From: Bacteroidota bacterium
Lineage (GTDB): Bacteria > Bacteroidota > Bacteroidia > Chitinophagales > Chitinophagaceae
Assembly (NCBI GenBank): GCA_016706595.1
Contig: JADJJH010000001.1
Span: 310,001-374,000 of the forward strand
Direction of reading: 5' to 3'
DNA length: 64,000 bases
Shown: one piece after another, positions 18,022 through 26,744 of the stretch
Numbering within the stretch: position 1 is the stretch's first letter
Layout of the letters: every line of letters begins with the position of its first letter
Translations under genes and position numbers: made by a program
The notes under the pieces: generated by a model
Told to the model about the DNA's origin: nothing
The model's database searches: none
The model's input: only the letters and a program-made list of their open reading frames with translations

Positions 18022-19665
18022 CTAATTCAACCCTGCTTCCACACTCGATTTCGATTTTTTTTCACTTTGATGTTGTATAGCCGCTTTAATAAATCCTACA
18101 AATAATGGATGAGGATTTTCAACGGTCGATTTTAATTCAGGATGAAATTGGGAACCAATAAAAAATGGATGTCCGGGTAACTCAACAATTTCAACTAATC
18201 CACTTACCGGATTTTTTCCTACGGCCTTCATACCCGCTTTTTCAAATTGTTCGAGATACGAATTGTTAAACTCCCAACGATGACGATGACGTTCGGAAAT
18301 ATATTGCTTGCCATACACCTCATAGGCTTTCGAATGCACATCAATTTCACAATCATAAGCACCTAAACGCATCGTACCGCCCATCTGAATAATATTCTTT
18401 TGGTCTTCCATGATATCAATTACCGGGTAAGCAGTGTGTATATCCATCTCTGTAGAATTGGCTCCTTGATACGATAATACATTTCTAGCAAACTCAATTA
18501 CACAGCATTGCATACCTAAACAAATACCAAAAAACGGTATCTTGTTTTCACGGGCATACTTAATAGCTTCAATTTTGCCTTCAATGCCACGACTGCCAAA
18601 GCCGGGTGCAACTAAAATTCCATCTAAGCCACTTAAGCTCGATTTTACATTTTCCTTATCTAGATACTCTGAATGAATATTTACCACTTCTACCTTACAT
18701 TCATTGACTGCACCTGCATGTACAAAGGCTTCCAATATCGATTTGTAAGCATCCTGCAATTCAACATACTTGCCTATTAAGCCAATACTAACTTTTGATT
18801 TTGGATTCTTTAATTTAAATAAAAACTCCTTCCACTTTTTTAAATCAGGTTCATGACGTAATGGAAGCTTCAGTTTCTCTAAACAAATTACATCCAAACT
18901 TTCTTGCATCATATGTAAAGGCACATCGTAAATGGTTTCAGCATCGGCAGCCTCAATTACCGCATCAATCGTAACATTACAAAAAAGTGCAATCTTTCGT
19001 TTGATATCTCCATTAATGGGTTCTTCGGTTCTACAAACTATAATATCAGGCGATAATCCATTTTCATTCATCAATTTAACTGAATGTTGTGTTGGCTTGG
19101 TTTTCAACTCTTTAGCTGCTTTTAAATAAGGTACCAAAGTTAAATGCACCACCAAACAATTTTCTTTACCCATTTCCCATTGCAACTGACGAATGGCTTC
19201 TACATAAGGCAAACTTTCAATATCGCCAATGGTTCCACCAATTTCGGTAATCACAATATCGTACTCATTTTTAGTTGCCAATAATGTTATACGTCGTTTA
19301 ATTTCGTCGGTGATATGTGGAATTACCTGAACAGTTTTCCCTAAATAGGCACCTTCGCGTTCTTTATTAATTACGGTTTGATAAATTCTTCCGGTGGTTA
19401 CATTATTGGCTTGTGATGTGGGTGTACTTAAAAAGCGTTCGTAATGTCCTAAATCTAAATCGGTTTCGGCACCATCATCGGTTACATAACATTCGCCATG
19501 TTCGTAAGGATTTAAAGTTCCCGGATCGATATTGATATAGGGATCTAGTTTTTGAATGGTTACCTTAAAACCACGCGATTGAAGCAATTTTGCCAGCGAA
19601 GCCGCAATAATCCCTTTTCCTAATGATGAAGTAACACCACCGGTTACAAAAATATATTTTGCCAT
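18022..19665 (-). CDS. pyrG: CTP synthase
   Basis: 547 aa, the usual length. N-terminal amidoligase (1-~270) starts with KYIFVTGGVTSSLGKG, with the UTP/ATP loop. C-terminal class I glutamine amidotransferase has the nucleophile Cys in FGICLGMQ and the late HPE motif in QFHPELKS. Makes CTP from UTP, ATP and glutamine; cytoplasmic tetramer. Single gene, divergent from the B12-binding gene at 19960, with an exact -7 box at 19725. Confidence 0.98.
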   Translation of the reverse strand: MAKYIFVTGGVTSSLGKGIIAASLAKLLQSRGFKVTIQKLDPYINIDPGTLNPYEHGECYVTDDGAETDLDLGHYERFLSTPTSQANNVTTGRIYQTVINKEREGAYLGKTVQVIPHITDEIKRRITLLATKNEYDIVITEIGGTIGDIESLPYVEAIRQLQWEMGKENCLVVHLTLVPYLKAAKELKTKPTQHSVKLMNENGLSPDIIVCRTEEPINGDIKRKIALFCNVTIDAVIEAADAETIYDVPLHMMQESLDVICLEKLKLPLRHEPDLKKWKEFLFKLKNPKSKVSIGLIGKYVELQDAYKSILEAFVHAGAVNECKVEVVNIHSEYLDKENVKSSLSGLDGILVAPGFGSRGIEGKIEAIKYARENKIPFFGICLGMQCCVIEFARNVLSYQGANSTEMDIHTAYPVIDIMEDQKNIIQMGGTMRLGAYDCEIDVHSKAYEVYGKQYISERHRHRWEFNNSYLEQFEKAGMKAVGKNPVSGLVEIVELPGHPFFIGSQFHPELKSTVENPHPLFVGFIKAAIQHQSEKKSKSSVEAGLN

Positions 19666-19724
19666 AATTTGTATTTATTGTGACCTGAAATGATAAAAAA
19701 TTGGGAAATCCTAACGAGGTCGGA

Positions 19725-19732
19725 CAAAGGTA
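19725..19732 (-). promoter_or_regulatory. -7 box for pyrG (TACCTTTG)
   Basis: Exact TAnnTTTG on the minus strand, about 60 nt before the pyrG ATG. The -33 element is not clear. Confidence 0.45.
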
Positions 19733-19761
19733 AAACTTTTTTTGAGGGGGAGAAAAGAATT

Positions 19762-19907
19762 AGTGAATTTGCTGATGTGCTAATGTGATAATGTGACAAT
19801 TAGTGAATTGGCAAATTCGGCAATTGGGGCATTACTTGCTCGGTGTGAACAATCCCCCATTGGCACATTCGCAAATTCGCACATTGGCAAATAGGCAAAT
19901 AGGCAAA
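19762..19907. repeat. 8-bp arrays in inverted arrangement
   Basis: Nine octamers at 19762-19833 (AGTGAATT, TGCTGATG, TGCTAATG, TGATAATG, TGACAATT, AGTGAATT, GGCAAATT, CGGCAATT, GGGGCATT) and six at 19860-19907 (TTGGCACA, TTCGCAAA, TTCGCACA, TTGGCAAA, TAGGCAAA, TAGGCAAA). The complement of the second set belongs to the same TTTGC/TGTGC family as the first, so the two halves could pair imperfectly. Confidence 0.75.
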
Positions 19908-19913
19908 TTGAGA

Positions 19914-19945
19914 TTGCTAAAACTCAAAACATTTTCTTAGGTTTG
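19914..19945 (+). promoter_or_regulatory. Full Bacteroidota promoter for the B12-binding subunit gene
   Basis: TTG at 19914-19916, 21 nt, TAGGTTTG at 19938-19945: matches TTG-N19-21-TAnnTTTG. The ATG follows at 19960, leaving a very short leader. Confidence 0.65.
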
Positions 19946-19959
19946 CGCAACTTAAAAAA

Positions 19960-20370
19960 ATGAAGGATCGTCCAATAAGGGTTTTAATTGCTAAAGTAGG
20001 TTTAGATGGTCACGATAGAGGTGCCAAAGTAATCGCAGCCTCATTACGTGATGCAGGTATGGAAGTAATTTATACAGGTTTACGTCAAACCCCGGAAATG
20101 GTGGTTCAGGCAGCCTTACAAGAAGATGTAGACGCCATTGGGGTGAGCATTCTATCGGGTGCCCATAATACCGTTTTTCCCGCCATCATGAAATTGTTGC
20201 AAGAAAAAGAGCTAACCCATATTATTCTTACCGGTGGTGGAATTATTCCGGAAGATGATATACAAGCACTTTCAAAATTAGGTGTTGGACGCTTATTTCA
20301 TCCAGGTACCCCCACTTCAGAAATCGCAGATTATCTGCGCCAAGAAGTTGCCGAAAAGCGCAATACATAA
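19960..20370 (+). CDS. Cobalamin-binding (small) subunit of methylmalonyl-CoA mutase type enzyme
   Basis: 136 aa, only the B12-binding fold. The DxHxxG motif is DGHDRG (the His ligates cobalt) and the later GGGIIPEDD loop binds the nucleotide tail. Such free-standing domains partner a separate catalytic alpha subunit to interconvert methylmalonyl-CoA and succinyl-CoA (or isobutyryl/hydroxyisobutyryl-CoA); that partner is not in this window. Followed after 38 bp by an enoyl-CoA hydratase, suggesting acyl-CoA metabolism. Confidence 0.9.
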   Translation: MKDRPIRVLIAKVGLDGHDRGAKVIAASLRDAGMEVIYTGLRQTPEMVVQAALQEDVDAIGVSILSGAHNTVFPAIMKLLQEKELTHIILTGGGIIPEDDIQALSKLGVGRLFHPGTPTSEIADYLRQEVAEKRNT

Positions 20371-20408
20371 AACAGTATATTTAATTCAAAAGCATATATA
20401 AAAGAAAC

Positions 20409-21185
20409 ATGGAATTTACTACCCTACTATTTAGTATCGACAATGGCATAGCCACAATTACTATTAATCGTCCTGAAAAAATGAACGCACTAAACAAGGA
20501 TGTGATTAGCGACTTAAGCAAAGCCTTCGATGAAGTGTATACTAATCAAGAAATTAAAAGTGTAATACTTACCGGTGCCGGACCAAAAGCATTTGTTGCA
20601 GGTGCCGATATCAGCGAATTTTTATCGTTGGATGCACAAGGTGGTGCTCAATTAGCCCAAACCGGACAAGACCAAGTGTTTAATAAAATCGAAAATTGTC
20701 CTAAGCCGGTTGTAGCCGCAGTGAATGGTTTTGCACTTGGTGGTGGATGCGAATTAGCCATGGCTTGTCATTTTAGATTAGCCAGCGAAAACGCAAAATT
20801 CGGTCAACCCGAAGTAAACTTAGGATTAATACCAGGTTATGGTGGCACACAACGCTTAACCGCCTTGGTTGGGAAAGGCAAAGCCATGGAATTATGCATG
20901 ACCTCGCATATGCCTGATGCGAATGAGGCATTAGCCTTAGGTTTAGTAAATCATGTAACCACGGCAGAGTCATTAATTGAGCGCACTAAAGAGATTTTGA
21001 ATATTATCAATACAAAATCACCGATGGCCTTATCGAAAGTAATTACTTCGATTAACGCAGCGGGTTCTGCATTAGGCTACCAAACTGAAATCACTGAATT
21101 CGGAAATTGTTTTGGAACTGCCGATATGAAAGAAGGCGTTACGGCTTTTATGGAAAAGAGAAAGGCGGTGTTTACGGGGGAATAG
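20409..21185 (+). CDS. Enoyl-CoA hydratase/isomerase (crotonase family)
   Basis: 258 aa, full length. Oxyanion-hole segments are FVAGADISEF and AVNGFALGGGCELA; the two catalytic Glu positions of true hydratases appear in GQPEVNLGLIPGYGG and in the GKAMELCM helix. Hydrates trans-2-enoyl-CoA in beta-oxidation or butanoate metabolism. Behind the B12 subunit, same strand. Substrate chain length unknown. Confidence 0.9.
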   Translation: MEFTTLLFSIDNGIATITINRPEKMNALNKDVISDLSKAFDEVYTNQEIKSVILTGAGPKAFVAGADISEFLSLDAQGGAQLAQTGQDQVFNKIENCPKPVVAAVNGFALGGGCELAMACHFRLASENAKFGQPEVNLGLIPGYGGTQRLTALVGKGKAMELCMTSHMPDANEALALGLVNHVTTAESLIERTKEILNIINTKSPMALSKVITSINAAGSALGYQTEITEFGNCFGTADMKEGVTAFMEKRKAVFTGE

Positions 21186-21190
21186 GAATA

Positions 21191-21297
21191 TGCTGATGTG
21201 ATAATTTGCTGATGAGATAATGTGGTAACCTCCTCTTATTATTGCATCTCATTCGCATATCATCTCATTCGCATATCATCACATTCGCACATTGTCA
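21191..21297. repeat. 8-bp arrays in inverted arrangement between convergent genes
   Basis: Left: TGCTGATG, TGATAATT, TGCTGATG, AGATAATG (21191-21222). Right: CATTCGCA, TATCATCT, CATTCGCA, TATCATCA, CATTCGCA, CATTGTCA (21250-21297). The right units are complements of TGCGAATG/AGATGATA, so the two sides face each other and could form a long imperfect hairpin between the echA-like and permease stops. Confidence 0.75.
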
Positions 21298-21299
21298 CA

Positions 21300-22532
21300 T
21301 TATTTCTCATGCTTATGCTTAAACATCACAGCAAAAGCGATGGCAATAATTAAGGCATATATCGCAAAACAAAGCCATATAGAGTGCCAATCTTTATTGC
21401 CACCATGGGTAAAATATCTATCGATGGCATATCCACTAATCCAGCTTCCAAACATGGCACCAAAACCATTGGTCATCATCATAAATAAACCTTGAGCACT
21501 TGAACGTATGCGACTGTCGGTAGTGGTTTCAACAAATAAAGAACCGGAGATATTAAAGAAATCGAAGGCCATCCCATAAACAACACACGAAAGTACAATC
21601 ATCCACAAACCACCTGCCGGATCTCCAATAGCAAATAAACCAAATCGTAAAACCCAAGCTAGCATGCTAATCAACATCACTTGCTTGATACCAAATCGCT
21701 TTAAAAAAAAGGGAATCGCTAAAATGAAAACCGTTTCTGAAATTTGAGAAATCGACATGATAATTGTTGAATATTTCACTACCAATGAATCGGCATAGGC
21801 AGGCACCTTTGAAAAATCAGAAAGAAAAGTATCACCATACATATTGGTTAATTGTAAAGCAGCACCTAAACACATCGAGAAAAGAAAAAACAAAGCCATT
21901 TTATAATTGGCAAATAATTTGAATGCACTTAGTCCTAGCATTTCAATGATGGATTCTTTATCACTATGCGTTTTTTGAGGTTTACAAGCCGGCAATGTAA
22001 ATGAATACAATCCGAGCAGAACGGCTGAAGCCGCAGATATATAAAACATATTGCCGCTTGCCTTATTGCCGCTTAAATTGGTTAACCACATAGCCGCAAT
22101 AAAACCTATAGTACCCCAAACTCGTATGGGTGGAAAAATTTTTACCACATCCAGTTCATTACTTTTTAAAACATGATAACCAATTGAGTTCGACAATGAA
22201 ATGGTTGGCATATAAAATATCATGGCAACAAAAATTACCCAAAAGAAAGTGGTAGGGTTATCAACTTGTGGAATATAGGCTAGGGTTATGCCGCCAAGAA
22301 TATGAAGTAAACCATAGAGTCGTTCAGCATTTATCCATTTATCGGCGATGATGCCAGTAAGTGCCGGCATAAATAAGGATGACAAGCCCAAGGTTGAAAA
22401 AATAGCACCAAACTCGGCACCATTCCACTGCTTGGTTGCAAACCAATAATTGCCCACTGTAATAAGCCATGCGCCCCAAACAAAAAATTGCAAAAAACTC
22501 ATAGCGGTTAAACGTAACTTAATAGGATGCAT
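21300..22532 (-). CDS. Nucleoside permease, MFS type (NupG-like)
   Basis: About 410 aa with 12 hydrophobic segments. The N-terminus MHPIKLRLTAMSFLQFFVWG... is typical for the nucleoside:H+ symporter branch of the major facilitator superfamily, with the first helix at residues 9-27. The reading frame stays open 16 codons further up (to 22580), but those residues are not family-like, so I start at Met 22532. Inner membrane; imports nucleosides by proton symport. Downstream of, and on the same strand as, the VOC gene. Confidence 0.85.
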   Translation of the reverse strand: MHPIKLRLTAMSFLQFFVWGAWLITVGNYWFATKQWNGAEFGAIFSTLGLSSLFMPALTGIIADKWINAERLYGLLHILGGITLAYIPQVDNPTTFFWVIFVAMIFYMPTISLSNSIGYHVLKSNELDVVKIFPPIRVWGTIGFIAAMWLTNLSGNKASGNMFYISAASAVLLGLYSFTLPACKPQKTHSDKESIIEMLGLSAFKLFANYKMALFFLFSMCLGAALQLTNMYGDTFLSDFSKVPAYADSLVVKYSTIIMSISQISETVFILAIPFFLKRFGIKQVMLISMLAWVLRFGLFAIGDPAGGLWMIVLSCVVYGMAFDFFNISGSLFVETTTDSRIRSSAQGLFMMMTNGFGAMFGSWISGYAIDRYFTHGGNKDWHSIWLCFAIYALIIAIAFAVMFKHKHEK

Positions 22533-22602
22533 ACTTAGAAATTGAATTCGTAAATCTAATGCTAATAAATAGAAATCCAAAGATGGAAGCGTTCTATAAA
22601 AA

Positions 22603-23004
22603 TCATTTCAATGATGTAGATAAATTGGGTTGTATCAAATCCCATAAATTTCCATATAAATCTTCAAACACCGCAACTTTCCCATGTGCTTCAATACTTG
22701 CTTCACGAACAATCTTCACATTTTTATTCAGCAAGTTTTGATAATCTGAATTAAAATCATCGGTATGTAAAAATAAAAATACTCTTCCGCCAGTTTGATT
22801 ACCGATTCTTTCTTCCTGTTCTTCATTTGCCGCTTTGGCCAGCAAAAGAGAACATCCCTTTTTGCTCGGACTCACTACTACCCATCGCTTGACTTCCGAT
22901 AACTTAGTATCCTCAATTAAAGTAAATTGTAATGTTTTTGTATAATATTCAATGGCTTTATCATAGTCGTCAATGATGAGAGCAATATGAGCAAGATGTT
23001 GCAT
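22603..23004 (-). CDS. VOC-family (glyoxalase/bleomycin-resistance fold) protein
   Basis: 133 aa, two beta-alpha-beta-beta-beta modules: one from HIALIIDDYDKAIEYYT, the other around GGRVFLFLHTDDF to FEDLYGNLWDLIQP. Possible metal ligands are His5 or His7 and the Glu in FEDLYG. VOC members are lyases, epimerases or dioxygenases; this sequence is too general to assign a substrate. Single small gene 70 bp upstream of the permease. Confidence 0.8.
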   Translation of the reverse strand: MQHLAHIALIIDDYDKAIEYYTKTLQFTLIEDTKLSEVKRWVVVSPSKKGCSLLLAKAANEEQEERIGNQTGGRVFLFLHTDDFNSDYQNLLNKNVKIVREASIEAHGKVAVFEDLYGNLWDLIQPNLSTSLK

Positions 23005-23096
23005 GGATAAATAGTTTTAAGAAATGTAAAGTACATAGAGAAGTGATAAAGTATAAATTTTTGCAAGGTAAAATGAAAATGAGATGAAAACACCTA

Positions 23097-23244
23097 TTCG
23101 AAGCCTGTGGCTTCGAATTCTTTATGTTCTTTCGTGCCTGTGGCTCGCTTGAAGAATATTGAAAATAAAACGTTTCGCGTTGAAGGATTTTATTGAGGGT
23201 CCCCATGCAGAATTTTAATTGAAGCAGAATTTTAATTGGGGGCA
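23097..23244 (+). repeat. Dispersed intergenic element, copy A
   Basis: Perfect 9-bp-stem palindrome TTCGAAGCC-TGT-GGCTTCGAA (23097-23117), then TATGTTCTTTCG(T)GCC and a second weak hairpin, AGGGTCCCC (23196-23204), 33 nt, GGGGGCA (23238-23244). Same order and spacing as copy B at 55072. Ends 34 nt before the hldD ATG. Confidence 0.75.
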
Positions 23245-23264
23245 AAAAAAAGAACTTACTTTTG
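23236..23264 (+). promoter_or_regulatory. Promoter for hldD
   Basis: TTG at 23236-23238 and TACTTTTG at 23257-23264, spacing 18 nt. The TTG lies inside the end of the dispersed element. The -7 box overlaps an upstream open frame from TTG 23236, which argues for the ATG at 23278 as true start. Confidence 0.5.
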
Positions 23265-23277
23265 CGCTCTCCATTGT

Positions 23278-24267
23278 ATGAGTAAGTTACAGTTAGATTC
23301 AAAAATTTTAATTACCGGTGCTGCTGGATTTATTGCCTCATGTATGGCGGCATTTTTAAATAAGCAAGGTTATCATAATCTCATCTTGATGGATGACTTT
23401 AGCAGAATGGATAAACTATCCAATCATCAATCCATTGTTTGTTTGGCCAAAATTGAGCGTAAGGATATTGATACTTATTTGACTGAGCAACCCGCTCTCG
23501 ATTTTGTGATACATTTTGGTGCTCGTACCGATACCACCGAAATGGACTATAGCATACATGAAACATTGAATGTGATATTTTCGAAGAAACTATGGCTTTA
23601 TTGCACGCAATATCAAATTCCAATGATTTACGCATCCTCTGCTGCAACTTATGGTGGGGGCGAATTTGGCTATGAGGATAATCATCAGGTTGTTGAAAAA
23701 TTGAAACCTTTAAATCCGTATGGCGTTTCAAAACAAGTCTTTGATTTGTTCGTTTTATCTCAACAAATTCATCCACCTCATTGGTACGGGTTGAAATTTT
23801 TTAATGTATACGGCCCCAATGAATATCATAAAGGGCGAATGGCTTCAGTAATTTTTCATGCTTATCGCCAAATAAAAAATACCGGAAGTTTACAATTATT
23901 TCGCTCACATCATCCTGATTATAGAGATGGAGGACAAATGCGTGATTTTATTTATGTGCAAGATATTTTATCGTTAACTTATTGGCTTATGCAAAACTTA
24001 CCCGAAAGTGGATTGTATAATGCAGGCACAGGTAAAGCAAATACATTTTTGCAATTAGCAAACGCCGTTTTTAGTGCAATGAAACTTGAACCCAATATAC
24101 AATTTGTTGATACGCCCATCGATATTAGAGATAAATATCAATATTTTACTGAAGCGAATATGAACAAACTTAGAAATGCGGGATATAAAAATGAATTCAC
24201 AACCATCGAAGCAGGTGTAAAAGATTACATCTCGAATTACTTGACAATAGAAAAAAATTACAAGTAG
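23278..24267 (+). CDS. hldD: ADP-L-glycero-D-manno-heptose 6-epimerase
   Basis: 329 aa from the ATG at 23278. Extended short-chain dehydrogenase fold: NAD-binding ITGAAGFIAS, active-site region SSAATYGGGEFGY, catalytic YGVSK, and the HldD-specific stretches YHKGRMASVIFH, GGQMRDFIYVQD and NMNKLRNAGY. Converts ADP-D- to ADP-L-glycero-manno-heptose for the LPS inner core. A longer frame starts at TTG 23236, but it runs across the promoter box. The adenylyltransferase for the preceding step is at 36020. Confidence 0.93.
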   Translation: MSKLQLDSKILITGAAGFIASCMAAFLNKQGYHNLILMDDFSRMDKLSNHQSIVCLAKIERKDIDTYLTEQPALDFVIHFGARTDTTEMDYSIHETLNVIFSKKLWLYCTQYQIPMIYASSAATYGGGEFGYEDNHQVVEKLKPLNPYGVSKQVFDLFVLSQQIHPPHWYGLKFFNVYGPNEYHKGRMASVIFHAYRQIKNTGSLQLFRSHHPDYRDGGQMRDFIYVQDILSLTYWLMQNLPESGLYNAGTGKANTFLQLANAVFSAMKLEPNIQFVDTPIDIRDKYQYFTEANMNKLRNAGYKNEFTTIEAGVKDYISNYLTIEKNYK

Positions 24268-24303
24268 GAAAAATACAGCGAACTCCGAACCTCGCTTAAC
24301 TTA

Positions 24304-24888
24304 TCAATTCATCTCCGGGTTTACCGGTACATATAGTAAAGAATTAAACTTAGAGCCTAATTTCGAAATGGCTTGTTTCCAACTTTGCTTGCCATCTGCA
24401 TGATATAATAAATCGGCACTTACATTGGATACTAACCATGATTTCATATCAAGTTCTGCATCTAATTGTCCTTCGCCCCAGCCAGAGTAACCTATAAAAA
24501 ATTTACAATTCGTTGCGTTTAACTTTCCAAGTTTAATATTTTCAATCGCAGCCTCCATATCGCCTCCCCAATAAATACCATCCGCCACTTCATCACCACC
24601 AATTTCCTTAGGTAAGCTATGCAACATATGTATAGTATCTAATCCAACCGGACCACCAATAAATAATGGGAAATAAATGCCATGGAGTTCTGTCACAAAA
24701 TCAGATAATGTATGCTCAGATAATCGATTGATAATATAACCTATACTTTCTAAAGCATCATGGTGACAAACATAAACAACCGTGCGTTGAAAGCTTGTAT
24801 CCTGCATCGTTGGCTCTGATATCAGCAACTTGCCTGCAGCGATGGTAACATCGGTTGTATTGGGGATGAGATCTTCAATCATGATCAA
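24304..24888 (-). CDS. YqgE/AlgH family protein
   Basis: 194 aa, full length. Signatures: AGKLLISEPTMQDTSFQRTVVY near the start, FIGGPV, and FIGYSGWGEGQLDAEL. A widespread cytoplasmic family (DUF179) whose activity is still unsettled; AlgH was linked to alginate regulation in Pseudomonas. Convergent with hldD. The first codons offer two ATGs (M1, M3). Confidence 0.93.
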   Translation of the reverse strand: MIMIEDLIPNTTDVTIAAGKLLISEPTMQDTSFQRTVVYVCHHDALESIGYIINRLSEHTLSDFVTELHGIYFPLFIGGPVGLDTIHMLHSLPKEIGGDEVADGIYWGGDMEAAIENIKLGKLNATNCKFFIGYSGWGEGQLDAELDMKSWLVSNVSADLLYHADGKQSWKQAISKLGSKFNSLLYVPVNPEMN

Positions 24889-25001
24889 ATGTTTATACTA
24901 ATGTAATGCAATGAATTAAGAATTCAAATTTTATAGATGGAAATTCAGAACAAGTTTCATGAGGCATGACTCAGTGAATGAAATTCACTTAAGAAATATG
25001 A

Positions 25002-25704
25002 GAAGAAATAATACATACTTTAGATCAACGCAATAAAATAAAACAAGGTATAAAACGAAGCGATGAACTTTTATTAAATATTCTCTCTTCGCAGGTGGCT
25101 GAAGCATTAAAAGATACCGGTTCATCCAAAGCAAAGAATTTTAATGAAGCTACCGTTATGTTGACCAACTTCAAAACACTTTACTCCTATGAGTGAGAAG
25201 ATGAGTGCTGAAGATTTGGTGAAAGACATTGATACATGCTTCTCGGCCTTTGACAATATCATTCATAAGTATGGGATCGAAAAAAATAAAACTATCGGCG
25301 ATGCGTATCTGTGCGCAGGTGGATTACCCAATGCGAATACCTCGCATGCCGATGAAGTAGTCAAAACGGCTTTAGATATCCGTGATTTCATGACGAAGTA
25401 CAATAAAGAAAAATTGACACAAAGCGAACTTCCTTTCGAGATGAGAATGAGTATTCATGCTGATTCGATAACAACAAGTATAGTGGGTGTAAAAAAGTTT
25501 ACCTATGACATTAGTGGCGATACAGTCAATGTAGAGAATAGCATGGAAAGTTATGGTGAAGGAGGTAAGGTGAAAATTTCAGAAGGCAACTATGAACTGA
25601 TAAAGGCAAAATGTAACTGCACACCTCGCGGAAAGGTGATGGTAAAAAGTAAAATAGAAATTGATATGTATTTTGTTGAGCGCAGCAAAATAGCATGTTT
25701 ATAA
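25002..25704 (+). pseudogene. Decayed class III adenylate/guanylate cyclase
   Basis: Frame A (25002-25195) reads RSDELLLNILSSQVAEALK...VMLTNFK, the linker and start of a cyclase catalytic domain; the frame then shifts near 25175 (an extra base in ACACTTTACT) and continues as the 171-aa ORF 25189-25704 with SEKMSAEDLVKDIDTCFSAF, KTIGDAYLCAGG and a SGDTVNV motif. The first metal-binding Asp (usual FTDFKGFT) has become Asn (LTNFK), and the usual G-x-V-x-AG and WGDTVN-AARM motifs are altered (HADSITTSIVG, SGDTVNVENSM). No start codon and no sensor domain precede it. Very likely inactive. Confidence 0.7.
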
Positions 25705-25786
25705 AGATGTTTTTTTGATTTAAAACTTTAAGATATTATCATGATTGAATTATGAACAGACTTATTTTTCATAAACAAAGAACCCG

Positions 25787-25794
25787 TACATTTG
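25787..25794 (+). promoter_or_regulatory. -7 box for the SPFH operon (TACATTTG)
   Basis: Exact TAnnTTTG, 18 nt before the ATG at 25812; no TTG at the expected -33 distance. Confidence 0.45.
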
Positions 25795-25811
25795 CATCCT
25801 AAATCTATTTT

Positions 25812-26738
25812 ATGGAAGTTACCATACCTATTCTGATTGCCATTGCGGCAATTCTTTTCTCAGGCATTTTTACTGTTCAACAAGGCTCTATTGCCGTGGT
25901 TACCATGTTCGGGAAATATCGACGAGTTCATCGCCCGGGTTTGAATTTTAAAATTCCTTTACTTGAAAGAATCTTCAGACGTATCTCTATTCAAAATCGT
26001 TCGGTTGAGTTACAATTCCAAGCGATAACCCTCGATCAAGCGAATGTGAATTTCAAAGCCATGCTATTATATGCCGTATTTAATCAAGATGAAGAGTCTA
26101 TCAAAAATGTAGCTTTTAAATTTGTTGACGACCGTAGCTTGATGCAAGCCTTAATTCGTACCATCGAAGGTTCAATTCGTGCTTTTGTAGCTACTAAAAA
26201 ACAATCTGAAATTCTTGGCTTACGAAGTGAAATTATTTTACACGTAAAAGAACAAATTGATGTGCAACTCGAAAGTTGGGGTTATCACCTCATCGATTTA
26301 CAAATCAATGATATCTCTTTTGACGAAGAAATTATGAAATCGATGGCACGTGTAGTAAGTAGCAATAACTTAAAAGCTGCTGCCGAAAATGAAGGCCAAG
26401 CTTTATTAATTACAAAAACCAAAGCAGCTGAAGCAGAAGGAAATGCCATTAAAATATCGGCAGAAGCCGAGAAGCAAGCGGCTCAATTACGCGGACAAGG
26501 GGTCGCTTTATTTCGTGAAGAAGTTGCTCGTGGGATGGCCTCAGCCGCAAAGGAAATGGAAGATGCTAAATTGGATGCTTCCTTTATCTTATTTTCTATG
26601 TGGACTGAATCTATCAAACACTTTGCCGAAAATGGGAAAGGAAATACCATATTCTTAGATGGCTCTATCGATAAAATGCAACGAAGTATGCAAGAGCTAA
26701 TGAGTATTACCGAGAATTCAAGCAACGCAAATAAATAG
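25812..26738 (+). CDS. SPFH/band 7 (stomatin-like) membrane protein
   Basis: 308 aa. N-terminal membrane segment (about 3-22), then an SPFH domain (FTVQQGSIAVVTMFGKYRRVHRPGLNFKIP start; ~25-200) and a C-terminal helical region rich in Ala/Glu (AAENEGQALLITKTKAAEAEG). Forms large ring assemblies at the inner membrane in characterised homologues and modulates proteases or membrane domains. Starts a likely operon: the delta-prime gene follows after 6 bp, then ricT. Confidence 0.9.
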   Translation: MEVTIPILIAIAAILFSGIFTVQQGSIAVVTMFGKYRRVHRPGLNFKIPLLERIFRRISIQNRSVELQFQAITLDQANVNFKAMLLYAVFNQDEESIKNVAFKFVDDRSLMQALIRTIEGSIRAFVATKKQSEILGLRSEIILHVKEQIDVQLESWGYHLIDLQINDISFDEEIMKSMARVVSSNNLKAAAENEGQALLITKTKAAEAEGNAIKISAEAEKQAAQLRGQGVALFREEVARGMASAAKEMEDAKLDASFILFSMWTESIKHFAENGKGNTIFLDGSIDKMQRSMQELMSITENSSNANK

Positions 26739-26744
26739 CATCGA

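Noticed and set aside
22970..23302. 110-aa minus-strand ORF
   Set aside because: Covers the dispersed element and the hldD promoter; composition is not protein-like.
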